Assembly (NCBI GenBank): GCA_045643785.1
Contig: JAZRFR010000162.1
Span: 1 to 27,091, forward strand
Length of the DNA: 27,091 nt
Direction: 5' to 3'
Origin: CAMEON01 sp045643785
GTDB taxonomy: Bacteria; Bacillota; Clostridia; Oscillospirales; CAG-272
The notes beneath the pieces were generated by a model. It had not been told where the DNA came from, ran no database searches, and saw only the letters and a list, made by a program, of their open reading frames with translations. A program made the translations under genes and the position numbers. Below, piece by piece: positions 13,590 to 21,011 of the stretch; the stretch's first letter is position 1, and each line of letters opens with the position of its first letter.

Positions 13590-14318
13590 TCAACCCACCT
13601 TCAAAACGTCCTCCAGCGCCACGCAATCCATGAATGCGGAGGCGGCGATCATGCAGGCAGACTCGGGCAGGCGCAGGTCGGTCAGATGCCCGCACCAAGC
13701 GAAGGCGCAGTCCTCAATGATTTTGACCGAGGAAGGAACCGTCAGCACGCGGAGCGCCGAGCAGGCGGAGAAGGCGCCGGTGCGGATGACCGACAGGGTG
13801 TGAGGCAGATGAACGTGCTCCAAAGCGGTGCAGCCCTCAAAGAGGGAAGGAGCCAGCTCGCAGAGACCCTCGGGCAGTACCACGGAACGCAGGCGAGTGC
13901 AGTAGGCGAAGGCACTGCGACCGAAGCTGACGAGATTATGGAGACGGCCGAAGCGGAGCACGGTCAAGCGCTCGCAACCCATGAAGGCACGGTTGCCGAT
14001 GGAGGACAGACGGCTCTCGGAGGAAACGCGGATATCCAGAAGATTCGTGCAGAAAGCGAAGGCGCGGATGCCGATGGACTCCACCGAGTCGGGCAGGGTC
14101 ACGGCACGCAGGGAAGCGCAGTTCGCAAAAGCGCGATCGCCGATGGCGACGACCTGACGGCCCTCGGGATCCTGCTCGGGGATGACGAGAGAGGTGGGCT
14201 CGGAGCCGACGTACCCGGTTACGGCGCAGGTGTCCTCGGAGAGGGGGGCGTAGGTGAAGAGCTTTGCATACTCGACCATATCAATACCACAGGCACAGAT
14301 GTAATTGGACTTCGTCAT
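13590..14318 (-). CDS. BspA-type leucine-rich-repeat protein (LRR_5)
   Basis: This 242-aa protein has eight consecutive ~23-residue repeats from about residue 58, built on IGxxAFxxCxxLxxVxLPxSV (for example IGDRAFANCASLRAVTLP and IRTGAFSACSALRVLTVP). This is the BspA/LRR_5 solenoid, usually a protein-binding surface. There is no signal peptide, LPxTG motif or membrane helix, so it seems cytoplasmic, unlike secreted BspA proteins. The ATG at 14318 is set by GGAG 6 nt upstream. It overlaps the stop of a small basic frame by 4 nt. Ligand and role are unknown. Confidence 0.85.
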   Translation of the reverse strand: MTKSNYICACGIDMVEYAKLFTYAPLSEDTCAVTGYVGSEPTSLVIPEQDPEGRQVVAIGDRAFANCASLRAVTLPDSVESIGIRAFAFCTNLLDIRVSSESRLSSIGNRAFMGCERLTVLRFGRLHNLVSFGRSAFAYCTRLRSVVLPEGLCELAPSLFEGCTALEHVHLPHTLSVIRTGAFSACSALRVLTVPSSVKIIEDCAFAWCGHLTDLRLPESACMIAASAFMDCVALEDVLKVG

Positions 14319-14524
14319 AATAATCTCCATTCCGCCGCCCTGCGGCGGCACAAATATCGTTTGAAATTCGACCGTGTCGTTTCCGACAAATATGGACCTC
14401 GTCCGTATTTAGGTCGAACTTGGCGTGAAACAGCAACCTTGGGTTGAACTTTCACGCTACCTTTCTTTCGGCTCAGCGCGGGGGGATTCCCGTTTATCAA
14501 ACGGCGTTTGCCGCCTTTTGCCAT
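14315..14524 (-). CDS. Possible 69-aa very basic protein
   Basis: An ATG at 14524 opens a frame (MAKGGKRRLINGNPPALSRK…) that ends in TGA overlapping the ATG of the repeat protein (ATGA). It is rich in Lys and Arg and contains two related stretches, VKVQPKV and QVRPKY. In favour: the promoter at 14603–14632 points at it, and the overlap is the kind seen with translational coupling. Against: no strong ribosome site before the ATG and no family I recognise. The stretch could instead be the untranslated leader of the repeat gene. Confidence 0.4.
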   Translation of the reverse strand: MAKGGKRRLINGNPPALSRKKGSVKVQPKVAVSRQVRPKYGRGPYLSETTRSNFKRYLCRRRAAEWRLL

Positions 14525-14602
14525 GTTCTTGTCCGAATCCCGTTTTGGTGATCCGTATCGACGGGACTCTGTCTCCGTCGGCTCTCTTGCCCTTGTGACA
14601 CC

Positions 14603-14632
14603 ATTATACCATACGAAATGTGCACATTGCAA
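14603..14632 (-). promoter_or_regulatory. Promoter for the basic protein / repeat protein pair
   Basis: Minus strand: TTGCAA (14632–14627), 18 nt, perfect TATAAT (14608–14603). Predicted start is near 14596, about 70 nt before the ATG at 14524. Confidence 0.75.
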
Positions 14633-14868
14633 TAACAATTTGTAAACAAAAAGAAAACAATGGCGAAAAACATTCCAAAAAGGATATAAAAACACAAACA
14701 TTAAACGATTTAAAACGACACAAAGTGATATAATAATTCCATAACAAGAACAGATTGCGACGGCGTACGACGGTAAAATACGGCATTCGACAGGCACAGC
14801 GTGCGGTGAAAACTGCCATCTGTCGCCTCTGTTCAGTAAAAAAATATGGATAAATTCACGATACCCTC
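14633..14868. other. A+T-rich divergent spacer without a gene
   Basis: Part of the 478-nt gap 14525–15002. It is clearly more A+T-rich than the coding DNA. A second TATAAT occurs at 14729–14734 but without a recognisable −35. No open frame here has both a start and a ribosome site, and I see no repeat. Confidence 0.6.
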
Positions 14869-14897
14869 TTGCAAAAAACGCGGGGATTTGATATAAT
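14869..14897 (+). promoter_or_regulatory. SigA-type promoter of the sugar-catabolic operon
   Basis: TTGCAA (14869–14874), 17 nt, TATAAT (14892–14897). The leader is about 100 nt long. It is the only good promoter before the 15003–19834 gene set. No cre-like site stood out. Confidence 0.82.
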
Positions 14898-15002
14898 TGA
14901 AAAGGATGAAAATCATCCCTTGGATCTGACATCCGAATGGACGTCGATATCCGTCTGAACCAATAGAAAATTCTATCCCGTTTTTCAGAGAGGAGAAAAA
15001 AC

Positions 15003-18000
15003 ATGGATACTAAGCAAATCAAGCAAGCATTTATTTCCCCCTCGGTTGCCTATCGCGGTAAGCCCTTTTGGTCCTGGAACGGCGAGCTTCGCGGCGAGGA
15101 GCTGGTGCGCCAGGCTCACGTCATGAAGGAGATGGGACTGGGCGGCTACTTCATGCACTCCCGCGCAGGCCTCATCACCGAGTATCTGGGCGACGAGTGG
15201 TTCGACCTCATCAACGAGGTAGCCGACGCCGCCGAGGCCGACGGCATGGAGGCCTGGCTCTACGACGAGGACAGATGGCCCTCGGGCTCTGCCGGCGGTA
15301 AGGTCACGGTTGACCCTCAGTACCGCATGAAGTCCCTCTACGTCTACGAGTCCGCCCCTGACAAGGTGGACTGGAACGCCGAGTCCTTCGCCCTGTACGT
15401 AGCCAAGATGGACGGGCTGAACCTCTATACGTATAAGGAGCTGGACACCGCCTCCATCGCCTGCTGTAATTGTGCCAAGCGTGCCGTGAAGGCCGCCATC
15501 GAGGAGCTGTCCGAGGCCGCCGCCGATGAGCCGGGTGAGTGGAAGGCTCTGCGCTTCGCCATCGTCCCCGACGAGCCCAACTCCAACTACAACGGCACCA
15601 CCTACACCGACACCATGAGCCGCAAGGCCACCGATAAGTTCATCGAGATGACCCACGAGGAGTACGCCAAGCGTTGCGGCGACCGCCTGGGCAAGAGCAT
15701 CAAGGGCATCTTCACCGACGAGCCCCACCGTGGCCATTGCTTCGATAACCGCCGCGAAAAGGATGGCGTGATCTCCTGCGCCACCGCCTGGACGGACGAT
15801 ATCTTCGAGGAGTTTGAGAAGCGCTACGGCTTTGCCTGCCGCCCCATCCTCCCCGAGCTGTTCTACCGGGTGAACGGCGAGAAGGTGGCCCCCGTCAAGC
15901 TCCACTACATTGACCTGGCCAATGCCCTCTTCCTGGAGCGCTTTGCCAAGCCTCTCAACGACTGGTGCAACGACCACGGCATCCAGTTCACGGGTCACGT
16001 TCTCCATGAGGACAGCCTCATGAACCAGACCGTCCCCAACGGCTCCCTCATGCGCTTCTACGAGTACATGGGCTACCCCGGTGTGGACGTGCTGACCGAG
16101 CATAACCGCTGCTACTGGATCGTCAAGCAGCTGGCCTCCGCCGCCCGTCAGCTGGGCAAGAAGTGGCTGCTCTCCGAGCTGTACGGCTGTACCGGCTGGC
16201 AGTTCGACTTCAAGGCCCACAAGACCGTGGGCGACTGGCAGGCTCTGTTCGGCATCAACCTCCGTTGCCAGCACCTGTCCTGGTACACCATGGAGGGTGA
16301 GTCCAAGCGCGACTACCCCGCCTCCATCCTCCACCAGTCTCCCTGGTATAAGGACTACTCCAAGGTCGAGGACTACTTCGCCCGCATGGGTCTCATCCTC
16401 TCCGAGGGTGCGCCCGCCTGTGACGTTCTGCTTCTGAATCCCATCGAGTCGGTGTGGTGCCAGGCCTACGCAGGATTTGCATCCTGGATCTCCAACGTCT
16501 CCCCCGACGTAGCTCCCTACGAGCAGAGATATGCCCAGCTCTTCCACTACCTCACCGACCATCAGATCGACTTCGATTACGGCGAGGAGGAGATGATGTC
16601 CCGCATGGCCTCCGTGGACGAAGTAGACGGCACCCCCGTCCTCCGCGTGGGTCAGGCTACCTATAAGACTGTCATCGTTTCCAATATGCTCACCATTCGT
16701 CCCACGACCTTGAGCCTCCTGAAGGACTTCATGGCCAAGGGCGGTAAGGTCATCTTCTGCGGCGACGTCCCCGCATACGTCAATGCCATCGCATCCGACG
16801 AGCCCGCCAAGCTTGCCGAGCAGGGAATCACCATCCCCTACGACGAGGCCGCTCTGGTGGCCGCCGTCCGCGAGAACTCTGCCGAATTCATCAGCATCAC
16901 CAATGGCGAGGGCGTTCCCGAGAAGGCCGTCTTTGCCCAGGTACGCAAGGGCTTCGGCGACGACGGATATGCCGTGGTGGTTCTGAACACCGACAGAGGC
17001 CAGCCCCGTGAGAACCTCACGCTGTCCCTGAAGGCCCCCACAGGCTACGCCGTGGAGGAGTGGGATCTGGAGACGGGCGAGCGCTATAACGCCTCTGCCA
17101 TCGCGGGAGAAGCAGGCGGTGTCTACTACATCAGCATGGATCTGGAGGCCGCAGGCACCCGTTGCTTCGTGCTGACCAAGTGCGCCGACGAGCTCCCCGC
17201 CGTCACCGAATACGAGACGGTGGCATCTGAGACCCTGACGGGCGAGTTCCCCTACGCCTGCGACGAGCCCAACGTCTGCGTCCTTGACTGGTGCAAGTGG
17301 CGCTGGAAGGACGGCGAGTGGCACGACGAGGCCGAGGCTCTCTGGGCTGACCGCCAGGTTCGTTCCGACGTGGGCATCGAGTGGCGCGGCGGCGGTATGC
17401 TCCAGCCCTGGTACGCCAAGCTCAACGATACCAAGAAGTACGGCGAGCTGCAGCTCTCCTACGAGTTCTACATCGACGAAATGCCCGACTTCGACATTAT
17501 TCTGGCCGGTGAGCGTCCCGAGCTGAACTGCTACAAGATCAACGGTGTGGAGCTTCACAATGACGATATCAACGACTTCTGGGTGGACGATTGCTTCAAG
17601 AAGATGAAGATCCCCGCAGACGCCCTCAAGCTGGGCAGAAACGAAGTCACCATCGACGTGACCTTCATGCGTACCACCAACATCGAGGCCCTCTACCTCG
17701 TGGGTATCTTCGGTGTCAAGGTGGACGGCAAGAAGCGCACCATCGTGGCCACTCCCGGTCTCATGGGCTGTGACAACTACGCCGCCTACGATATGCCTTT
17801 CTTCACGGGCAACCTCACCTACGCCCTGACCAAGGAAGACTACGAGAACATTCTGGGCGAAGCCGCGGGGGATGCTGACCGCATCGTGTTGACGCCCAAG
17901 GAATTCACGGGCGGTTGTGTCAAGGTCAGAGCCGCAGGGAAGACCACGGTACTGGGCTGGGATCCCTACGAGGCCGATGTCACCGAGGCTTATCAGAACG

Positions 18001-18191
18001 GTCTGCCCATTTCCGTCACCGTAGAGGGTGTCCGCACCAACGTATTCGGCCCCCTCCACGAGGTCGACAAGCCTGCAGGTGCCTGTGGCCCCGGCAACTT
18101 CGTCACGGGTGGAGCCGCTTGGACGGATGATTACAGTCTCCTCAAGAGCGGTCTCCGCGGCTTTACCTTCAAGGCGCAGAAGAAGGCATAA
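15003..18191 (+). CDS. Large cytoplasmic glycoside hydrolase, GH106-like
   Basis: This 1062-aa enzyme has no signal peptide. The N-terminal (beta/alpha)8 catalytic part (about 1–450) has PFWSWNGELRGEELVRQ, GGYFMHSRAGL, YDEDRWPSGSAGG (88–99), FTDEP (237–241), GHVLHED (331–337) and SELYG (391–395), the last three carrying likely catalytic acids. A Rossmann/GATase-like domain follows (about 470–600, ending with VIVSN… GGKVIFCGD). Beta-sandwich domains fill the C-terminus. This resembles glycosidases annotated as GH106 alpha-L-rhamnosidase-like, but the true sugar is uncertain. AGGAG precedes the ATG. It leads an operon with a TIM-barrel isomerase and a GDPD enzyme, suggesting breakdown of an imported rhamnosyl- or phospho-diester-linked glycan. 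Confidence 0.82.
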   Translation: MDTKQIKQAFISPSVAYRGKPFWSWNGELRGEELVRQAHVMKEMGLGGYFMHSRAGLITEYLGDEWFDLINEVADAAEADGMEAWLYDEDRWPSGSAGGKVTVDPQYRMKSLYVYESAPDKVDWNAESFALYVAKMDGLNLYTYKELDTASIACCNCAKRAVKAAIEELSEAAADEPGEWKALRFAIVPDEPNSNYNGTTYTDTMSRKATDKFIEMTHEEYAKRCGDRLGKSIKGIFTDEPHRGHCFDNRREKDGVISCATAWTDDIFEEFEKRYGFACRPILPELFYRVNGEKVAPVKLHYIDLANALFLERFAKPLNDWCNDHGIQFTGHVLHEDSLMNQTVPNGSLMRFYEYMGYPGVDVLTEHNRCYWIVKQLASAARQLGKKWLLSELYGCTGWQFDFKAHKTVGDWQALFGINLRCQHLSWYTMEGESKRDYPASILHQSPWYKDYSKVEDYFARMGLILSEGAPACDVLLLNPIESVWCQAYAGFASWISNVSPDVAPYEQRYAQLFHYLTDHQIDFDYGEEEMMSRMASVDEVDGTPVLRVGQATYKTVIVSNMLTIRPTTLSLLKDFMAKGGKVIFCGDVPAYVNAIASDEPAKLAEQGITIPYDEAALVAAVRENSAEFISITNGEGVPEKAVFAQVRKGFGDDGYAVVVLNTDRGQPRENLTLSLKAPTGYAVEEWDLETGERYNASAIAGEAGGVYYISMDLEAAGTRCFVLTKCADELPAVTEYETVASETLTGEFPYACDEPNVCVLDWCKWRWKDGEWHDEAEALWADRQVRSDVGIEWRGGGMLQPWYAKLNDTKKYGELQLSYEFYIDEMPDFDIILAGERPELNCYKINGVELHNDDINDFWVDDCFKKMKIPADALKLGRNEVTIDVTFMRTTNIEALYLVGIFGVKVDGKKRTIVATPGLMGCDNYAAYDMPFFTGNLTYALTKEDYENILGEAAGDADRIVLTPKEFTGGCVKVRAAGKTTVLGWDPYEADVTEAYQNGLPISVTVEGVRTNVFGPLHEVDKPAGACGPGNFVTGGAAWTDDYSLLKSGLRGFTFKAQKKA

Positions 18192-18203
18192 AGCCGTTAT
18201 CTC

Positions 18204-18233
18204 GGTGAGGGAGTCCCGCGGGGCTTCCTCACC
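18204..18233 (+). other. 14-bp hairpin between glycosidase and isomerase genes
   Basis: GGTGAGGGAGTCCC pairs with GGGGCTTCCTCACC around two bases, with two G·U pairs. No T-run follows, and the next gene starts 23 nt later, so it looks like a processing or stability hairpin within the operon, allowing uneven expression. Confidence 0.55.
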
Positions 18234-18256
18234 ATCATAAATATAAGGAAATTGAC

Positions 18257-19084
18257 ATGAAAAGAATCGTTACCACTACCTGTGTGTTCCCTCCGCCGTA
18301 CCCCTCGGAGGTCATACTGAACCGTCTGGCGGCCATCGGCTATACCTCGCTGGACATTGGTCTGGACTACTGTGTCGGCAAGGGGGATCTGCTGGACGGC
18401 GACAACTGGCGGGAGCGGGTCATGGCTCTCCGCCGTCAAGCGGATGCCCTGGGAGTCGCCTACACCCACTCCCACGCCCCCGGCAACGCGGGCAACCGAA
18501 GCGAAGCCCAGATGCGCGCCTTTGAGGCGGCGGCACTCCTGGGAGCCAGCTACATCGTCGTCCACCCCATCCACGAGATAAACGGGCAGATCATCACCGA
18601 CGATGCCGAGTTCATCCGCATCAATCGTGAAGCCACCCTCCCCCTCCTCCCCATGGCGGAGAAGCTGGGATTGACCATCCTCTCGGAGAATATCCTCTGG
18701 GGCTCCTCCATCCAACCGCGAAATATTGTAGAGTTGGTCAAGGCGGTGGACTCCCCCTGCTTCGGCTGGTGCTTTGACCCGGGACACGCCAACTTCTACG
18801 GCATCACACCGAGTATCCTCCGTGAGCTGGACGTGGTGCCCCTGTCTCTCCACATCCAAGACACCCACGGCCCCGGCTCCGGCGATGAGCATCTTCTCCC
18901 CGGTGACGGGAGTATCGACTGGAAGGAATTCCTGCACATCCTCCGCGACATCGGCTACAAGGGGGAGATGGTGTTGGAGGCTCACCACCAGTCCTATGCT
19001 GCACCCGACGAGGAGAAGGACGGCATCCTGACCGAGCTTCTGCGCCGCGCCGAAAAGATGCTGGTGTACTACCAATCTCTTTGA
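18257..19084 (+). CDS. Sugar phosphate isomerase/epimerase-type TIM barrel (AP_endonuc_2)
   Basis: This 275-aa protein has the xylose-isomerase-like TIM barrel fold. Likely metal ligands are E144 (SENIL), D174 and H177 (FDPGHAN), H199/D202 (LHIQDTH) and E241 (VLEAHH), the usual Glu–Asp–His–Glu pattern. Such enzymes interconvert ketoses and aldoses, epimerise sugars, or dehydrate inositol-type intermediates; which one cannot be told here. AAGGAA precedes the ATG. It lies 65 nt after the glycosidase and 18 nt before the GDPD gene, so it probably handles a sugar released by the glycosidase. Confidence 0.88.
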   Translation: MKRIVTTTCVFPPPYPSEVILNRLAAIGYTSLDIGLDYCVGKGDLLDGDNWRERVMALRRQADALGVAYTHSHAPGNAGNRSEAQMRAFEAAALLGASYIVVHPIHEINGQIITDDAEFIRINREATLPLLPMAEKLGLTILSENILWGSSIQPRNIVELVKAVDSPCFGWCFDPGHANFYGITPSILRELDVVPLSLHIQDTHGPGSGDEHLLPGDGSIDWKEFLHILRDIGYKGEMVLEAHHQSYAAPDEEKDGILTELLRRAEKMLVYYQSL

Positions 19085-19102
19085 GTAAAAAGGAGAATAT
19101 CT

Positions 19103-19834
19103 ATGAATACCATTAAGTTCGACAACAAAAATACCCTCGTCGTCGCCCACCGCGGCCTCAGCGGTCTGGAGCGGGAGAACACCGCCTCCGCCTTCGTCGC
19201 CGCAGGCAACCGCAACTACTACGGCATTGAGACCGACATTTACCGCACCTCCGACGGGCACTTCGTGGTCAACCACGACGGCCGCGCCAACCGTGTGGGC
19301 GGTGTCAACGTCACCATGGAGGCCACTCCCTGGGAGCTTCTCCGTGAAGTTGTCCTCTACGACACCGACGGCACCAAGGATCGCTACGATCTCCGTCTGC
19401 CCAGCCTGGAGAACTACATCTCCATCTGCAAGAAGTACGAGAAGGTCTGCGTGCTGGAGCTGAAGTCGGTCTTCACCCCCGAGGAGACCGCCGCCTTCAT
19501 CGAGATCATCAAGAACTACGATTACCTCGACGGCGTGATCTTCATCTCCTTCCACTACGAAGACCTCCTGAACGTCCGCGCCATTCTCCCCGACCAGCCC
19601 TGCCAGTACCTCACGGGGGACAACTCCGACGAGATGATTGCCAAGCTGGTGGCGGACAAGATGGATATCGACATCCACCACGCCGCCCTCACCGAGGAGC
19701 GGGTCAAGGCCATGCACGCCGCAGGTCTGACCATCAACTGCTGGACGGTGGATGACCCCGCCCGCGGCGAGGAGCTGGCCGCCTGGGGCGTGGATCAGAT
19801 CACCTCCAATATTCTGCAGGGGCTGAACGGTTGA
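19103..19834 (+). CDS. Glycerophosphodiester phosphodiesterase-family protein (GDPD)
   Basis: This 243-aa TIM-barrel phosphodiesterase has the GDPD pair HRG (H16, R17) and HD (H58), with metal ligands E43 and D45 in GIETDIYRTSDGHF, then a Glu in LELKS. The C-terminal INCWTVDD is also typical. Family members cut glycerophosphodiesters to glycerol-3-phosphate plus an alcohol. There is no signal peptide, so it acts inside the cell. Its place last in a glycosidase operon suggests the substrate may be a sugar or teichoic-acid-like phosphodiester rather than a phospholipid head group. AAGGAG lies just upstream of the ATG; a terminator follows. Confidence 0.93.
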   Translation: MNTIKFDNKNTLVVAHRGLSGLERENTASAFVAAGNRNYYGIETDIYRTSDGHFVVNHDGRANRVGGVNVTMEATPWELLREVVLYDTDGTKDRYDLRLPSLENYISICKKYEKVCVLELKSVFTPEETAAFIEIIKNYDYLDGVIFISFHYEDLLNVRAILPDQPCQYLTGDNSDEMIAKLVADKMDIDIHHAALTEERVKAMHAAGLTINCWTVDDPARGEELAAWGVDQITSNILQGLNG

Positions 19835-19854
19835 TCCTTGCATCATAAAAAAGA

Positions 19855-19909
19855 GGGAACGGCACCCGTGTAAATCCGTTTTGCGGACTTGCGCGAAAGT
19901 GCCGTTCCC
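19855..19909 (+). terminator. Terminator of the sugar-catabolic operon
   Basis: GGGAACGGCAC / GTGCCGTTCCC (19855–19865 with 19899–19909), 11 bp perfect, with a long loop holding TCCG…CGGA. It runs into CTTGACTTTTT, whose T-run also lies in the next promoter. Confidence 0.75.
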
Positions 19910-19911
19910 CC

Positions 19912-19940
19912 TTGACTTTTTGAAGGGATTGTGGTATACT
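19912..19940 (+). promoter_or_regulatory. SigA-type promoter of the truA operon, abutting the terminator
   Basis: TTGACT (19912–19917), 17 nt, TATACT (19935–19940). The spacer starts with the terminator's T-run. The leader to truA is about 240 nt and contains the inverted GC-rich modules at 20003–20128. Confidence 0.78.
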
Positions 19941-20002
19941 ATCCATATCGAACAATACTTCAAATTTGGGTTTGTCGGTGGGTTCGTCCCCCCGTTCCCC
20001 GA

Positions 20003-20128
20003 CCTTCCCCTTTGGGGAAGGGGGACCATCCGAAGGATGGTGGATGAGGTAAAAACCATTGGCAAATAACATGTTTTCGGACAAACCTCACCCACCGCTC
20101 CGCGGTCCCCCCTCCCCAAAGGGGAGGG
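20003..20128. repeat. Inverted pair of GC-rich repeat modules before truA
   Basis: Module 1 (20003–20049) has CCTTCCCCTTTGGGGAAGG, then CCATCC–GAA–GGATGG, ending in GGATGAGG. Module 2 (20086–20128) is the inverse: CCTCACCCACCGC–TCC–GCGGT, then CCTCCCCAAAGGGGAGG. A 36-nt spacer separates them. Their sequences differ at several paired positions while each keeps its own small hairpins. Together they could form a long hairpin in the truA leader. The 352-nt gap 19835–20186 holds no gene. A further GTTAAA/TTTAAC stem lies at 20151–20168. Confidence 0.75.
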
Positions 20129-20186
20129 TCTTGGAGAGCCGCGTCAGCCCGTTAAACTGCAATTTAACCTACAGAAGGGAGCCGCT

Positions 20187-21011
20187 ATGTCACAGAAACT
20201 GTTACTCTACATCCGCTACGACGGCCGCGGCTCCGACAGCCGCCCCTTCTGCGGCTACCAAGCCCAAAAGAACGGCTATTCCATCCAGCAAGCCTTAAAC
20301 GAGGGCACCGAGGCCCTGTTCGGCTACCCCTGCGACATCACGGGCTGCTCCCGCACCGACAGCGGCGTCCACGCCAATATGTTCTGCGCCACCGTCACCC
20401 CCAAGGGGAAGGATTCCATGGAGACCACCATCCCCCTGGACAAGCTCCCCCGCGCCCTCAATATCCATCTCCCCGACGCCGTGGCCGCCTATAAGGCCCT
20501 GTGGGTACCCGCCGACTTCCACGCCCGCTATTCCGTGTCCTCCAAGGAGTATATCTACCGCATCCATAACTCCCCGGAGCGGGATCCCTTTGCCCGTAAT
20601 CGCGCCTGGCACTACCCCCGCCCCATCACCGACGATGCCTTTGCCGCCATGCAGATCGCGGCGCGGGGCTTCGTGGGTAAGCGGGATTTCTCCGCCTGTA
20701 TGGCCTCGGGCTCCAAGGTGCAGGACACCGTCCGCCACGTCATGTCCGCCTCGGTGGAACGGCAGGGAGAGGAGATTCTCTTCCGTGTCCGCGCCGACGG
20801 ATTCCTGTATAATATGGTGCGCATCATGGTGGGCACCCTTGCAGAGGTAGCCGAAGGTCATATCTCCGCCGAGAGTATTCCGGCGCGGCTGGATTCGCTG
20901 AACCGCCAAAGCTTTGGCCGCACCGCCCCCGCCGAGGGACTGTATCTCAACCGCGTTTTCTACAACGATCCGAACAAGGAGGGGTATCATGCAGAAAAAG
21001 AATCCCTTTGA
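20187..21011 (+). CDS. truA: tRNA pseudouridine(38–40) synthase TruA
   Basis: TruA makes pseudouridine at positions 38–40 of the tRNA anticodon arm. The 274-aa protein has the catalytic motif GCSRTDSGVHA (nucleophile D58), then FHARYSVSSKEYIYRI and the C-terminal DGFLYNMVRIMVGTL. The N-terminal loop (YDGRGSDSRPFCGYQAQ) is several residues longer than the usual short DGT-x-GWQ form. AGAAGGGAG precedes the ATG. Its last 23 nt overlap the start of the DUF5711 gene, a strong sign of coupled expression. The second tRNA-modifying enzyme in the window, with Tgt. Confidence 0.97.
   Translation: MSQKLLLYIRYDGRGSDSRPFCGYQAQKNGYSIQQALNEGTEALFGYPCDITGCSRTDSGVHANMFCATVTPKGKDSMETTIPLDKLPRALNIHLPDAVAAYKALWVPADFHARYSVSSKEYIYRIHNSPERDPFARNRAWHYPRPITDDAFAAMQIAARGFVGKRDFSACMASGSKVQDTVRHVMSASVERQGEEILFRVRADGFLYNMVRIMVGTLAEVAEGHISAESIPARLDSLNRQSFGRTAPAEGLYLNRVFYNDPNKEGYHAEKESL

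Noticed and set aside
14985..18059. A 1024-codon open frame on the strand opposite the GH106-like gene
   Set aside because: It mirrors the real gene's codon pattern (few T/A at third positions leaves few antisense stops). Its translation is low-complexity Val/Gly/His-rich and has no ribosome site or family motif.
18197..20119. A 640-codon minus-strand open frame across the isomerase and GDPD genes
   Set aside because: It spans two well-supported plus-strand genes and their terminator, and its translation shows no domain.
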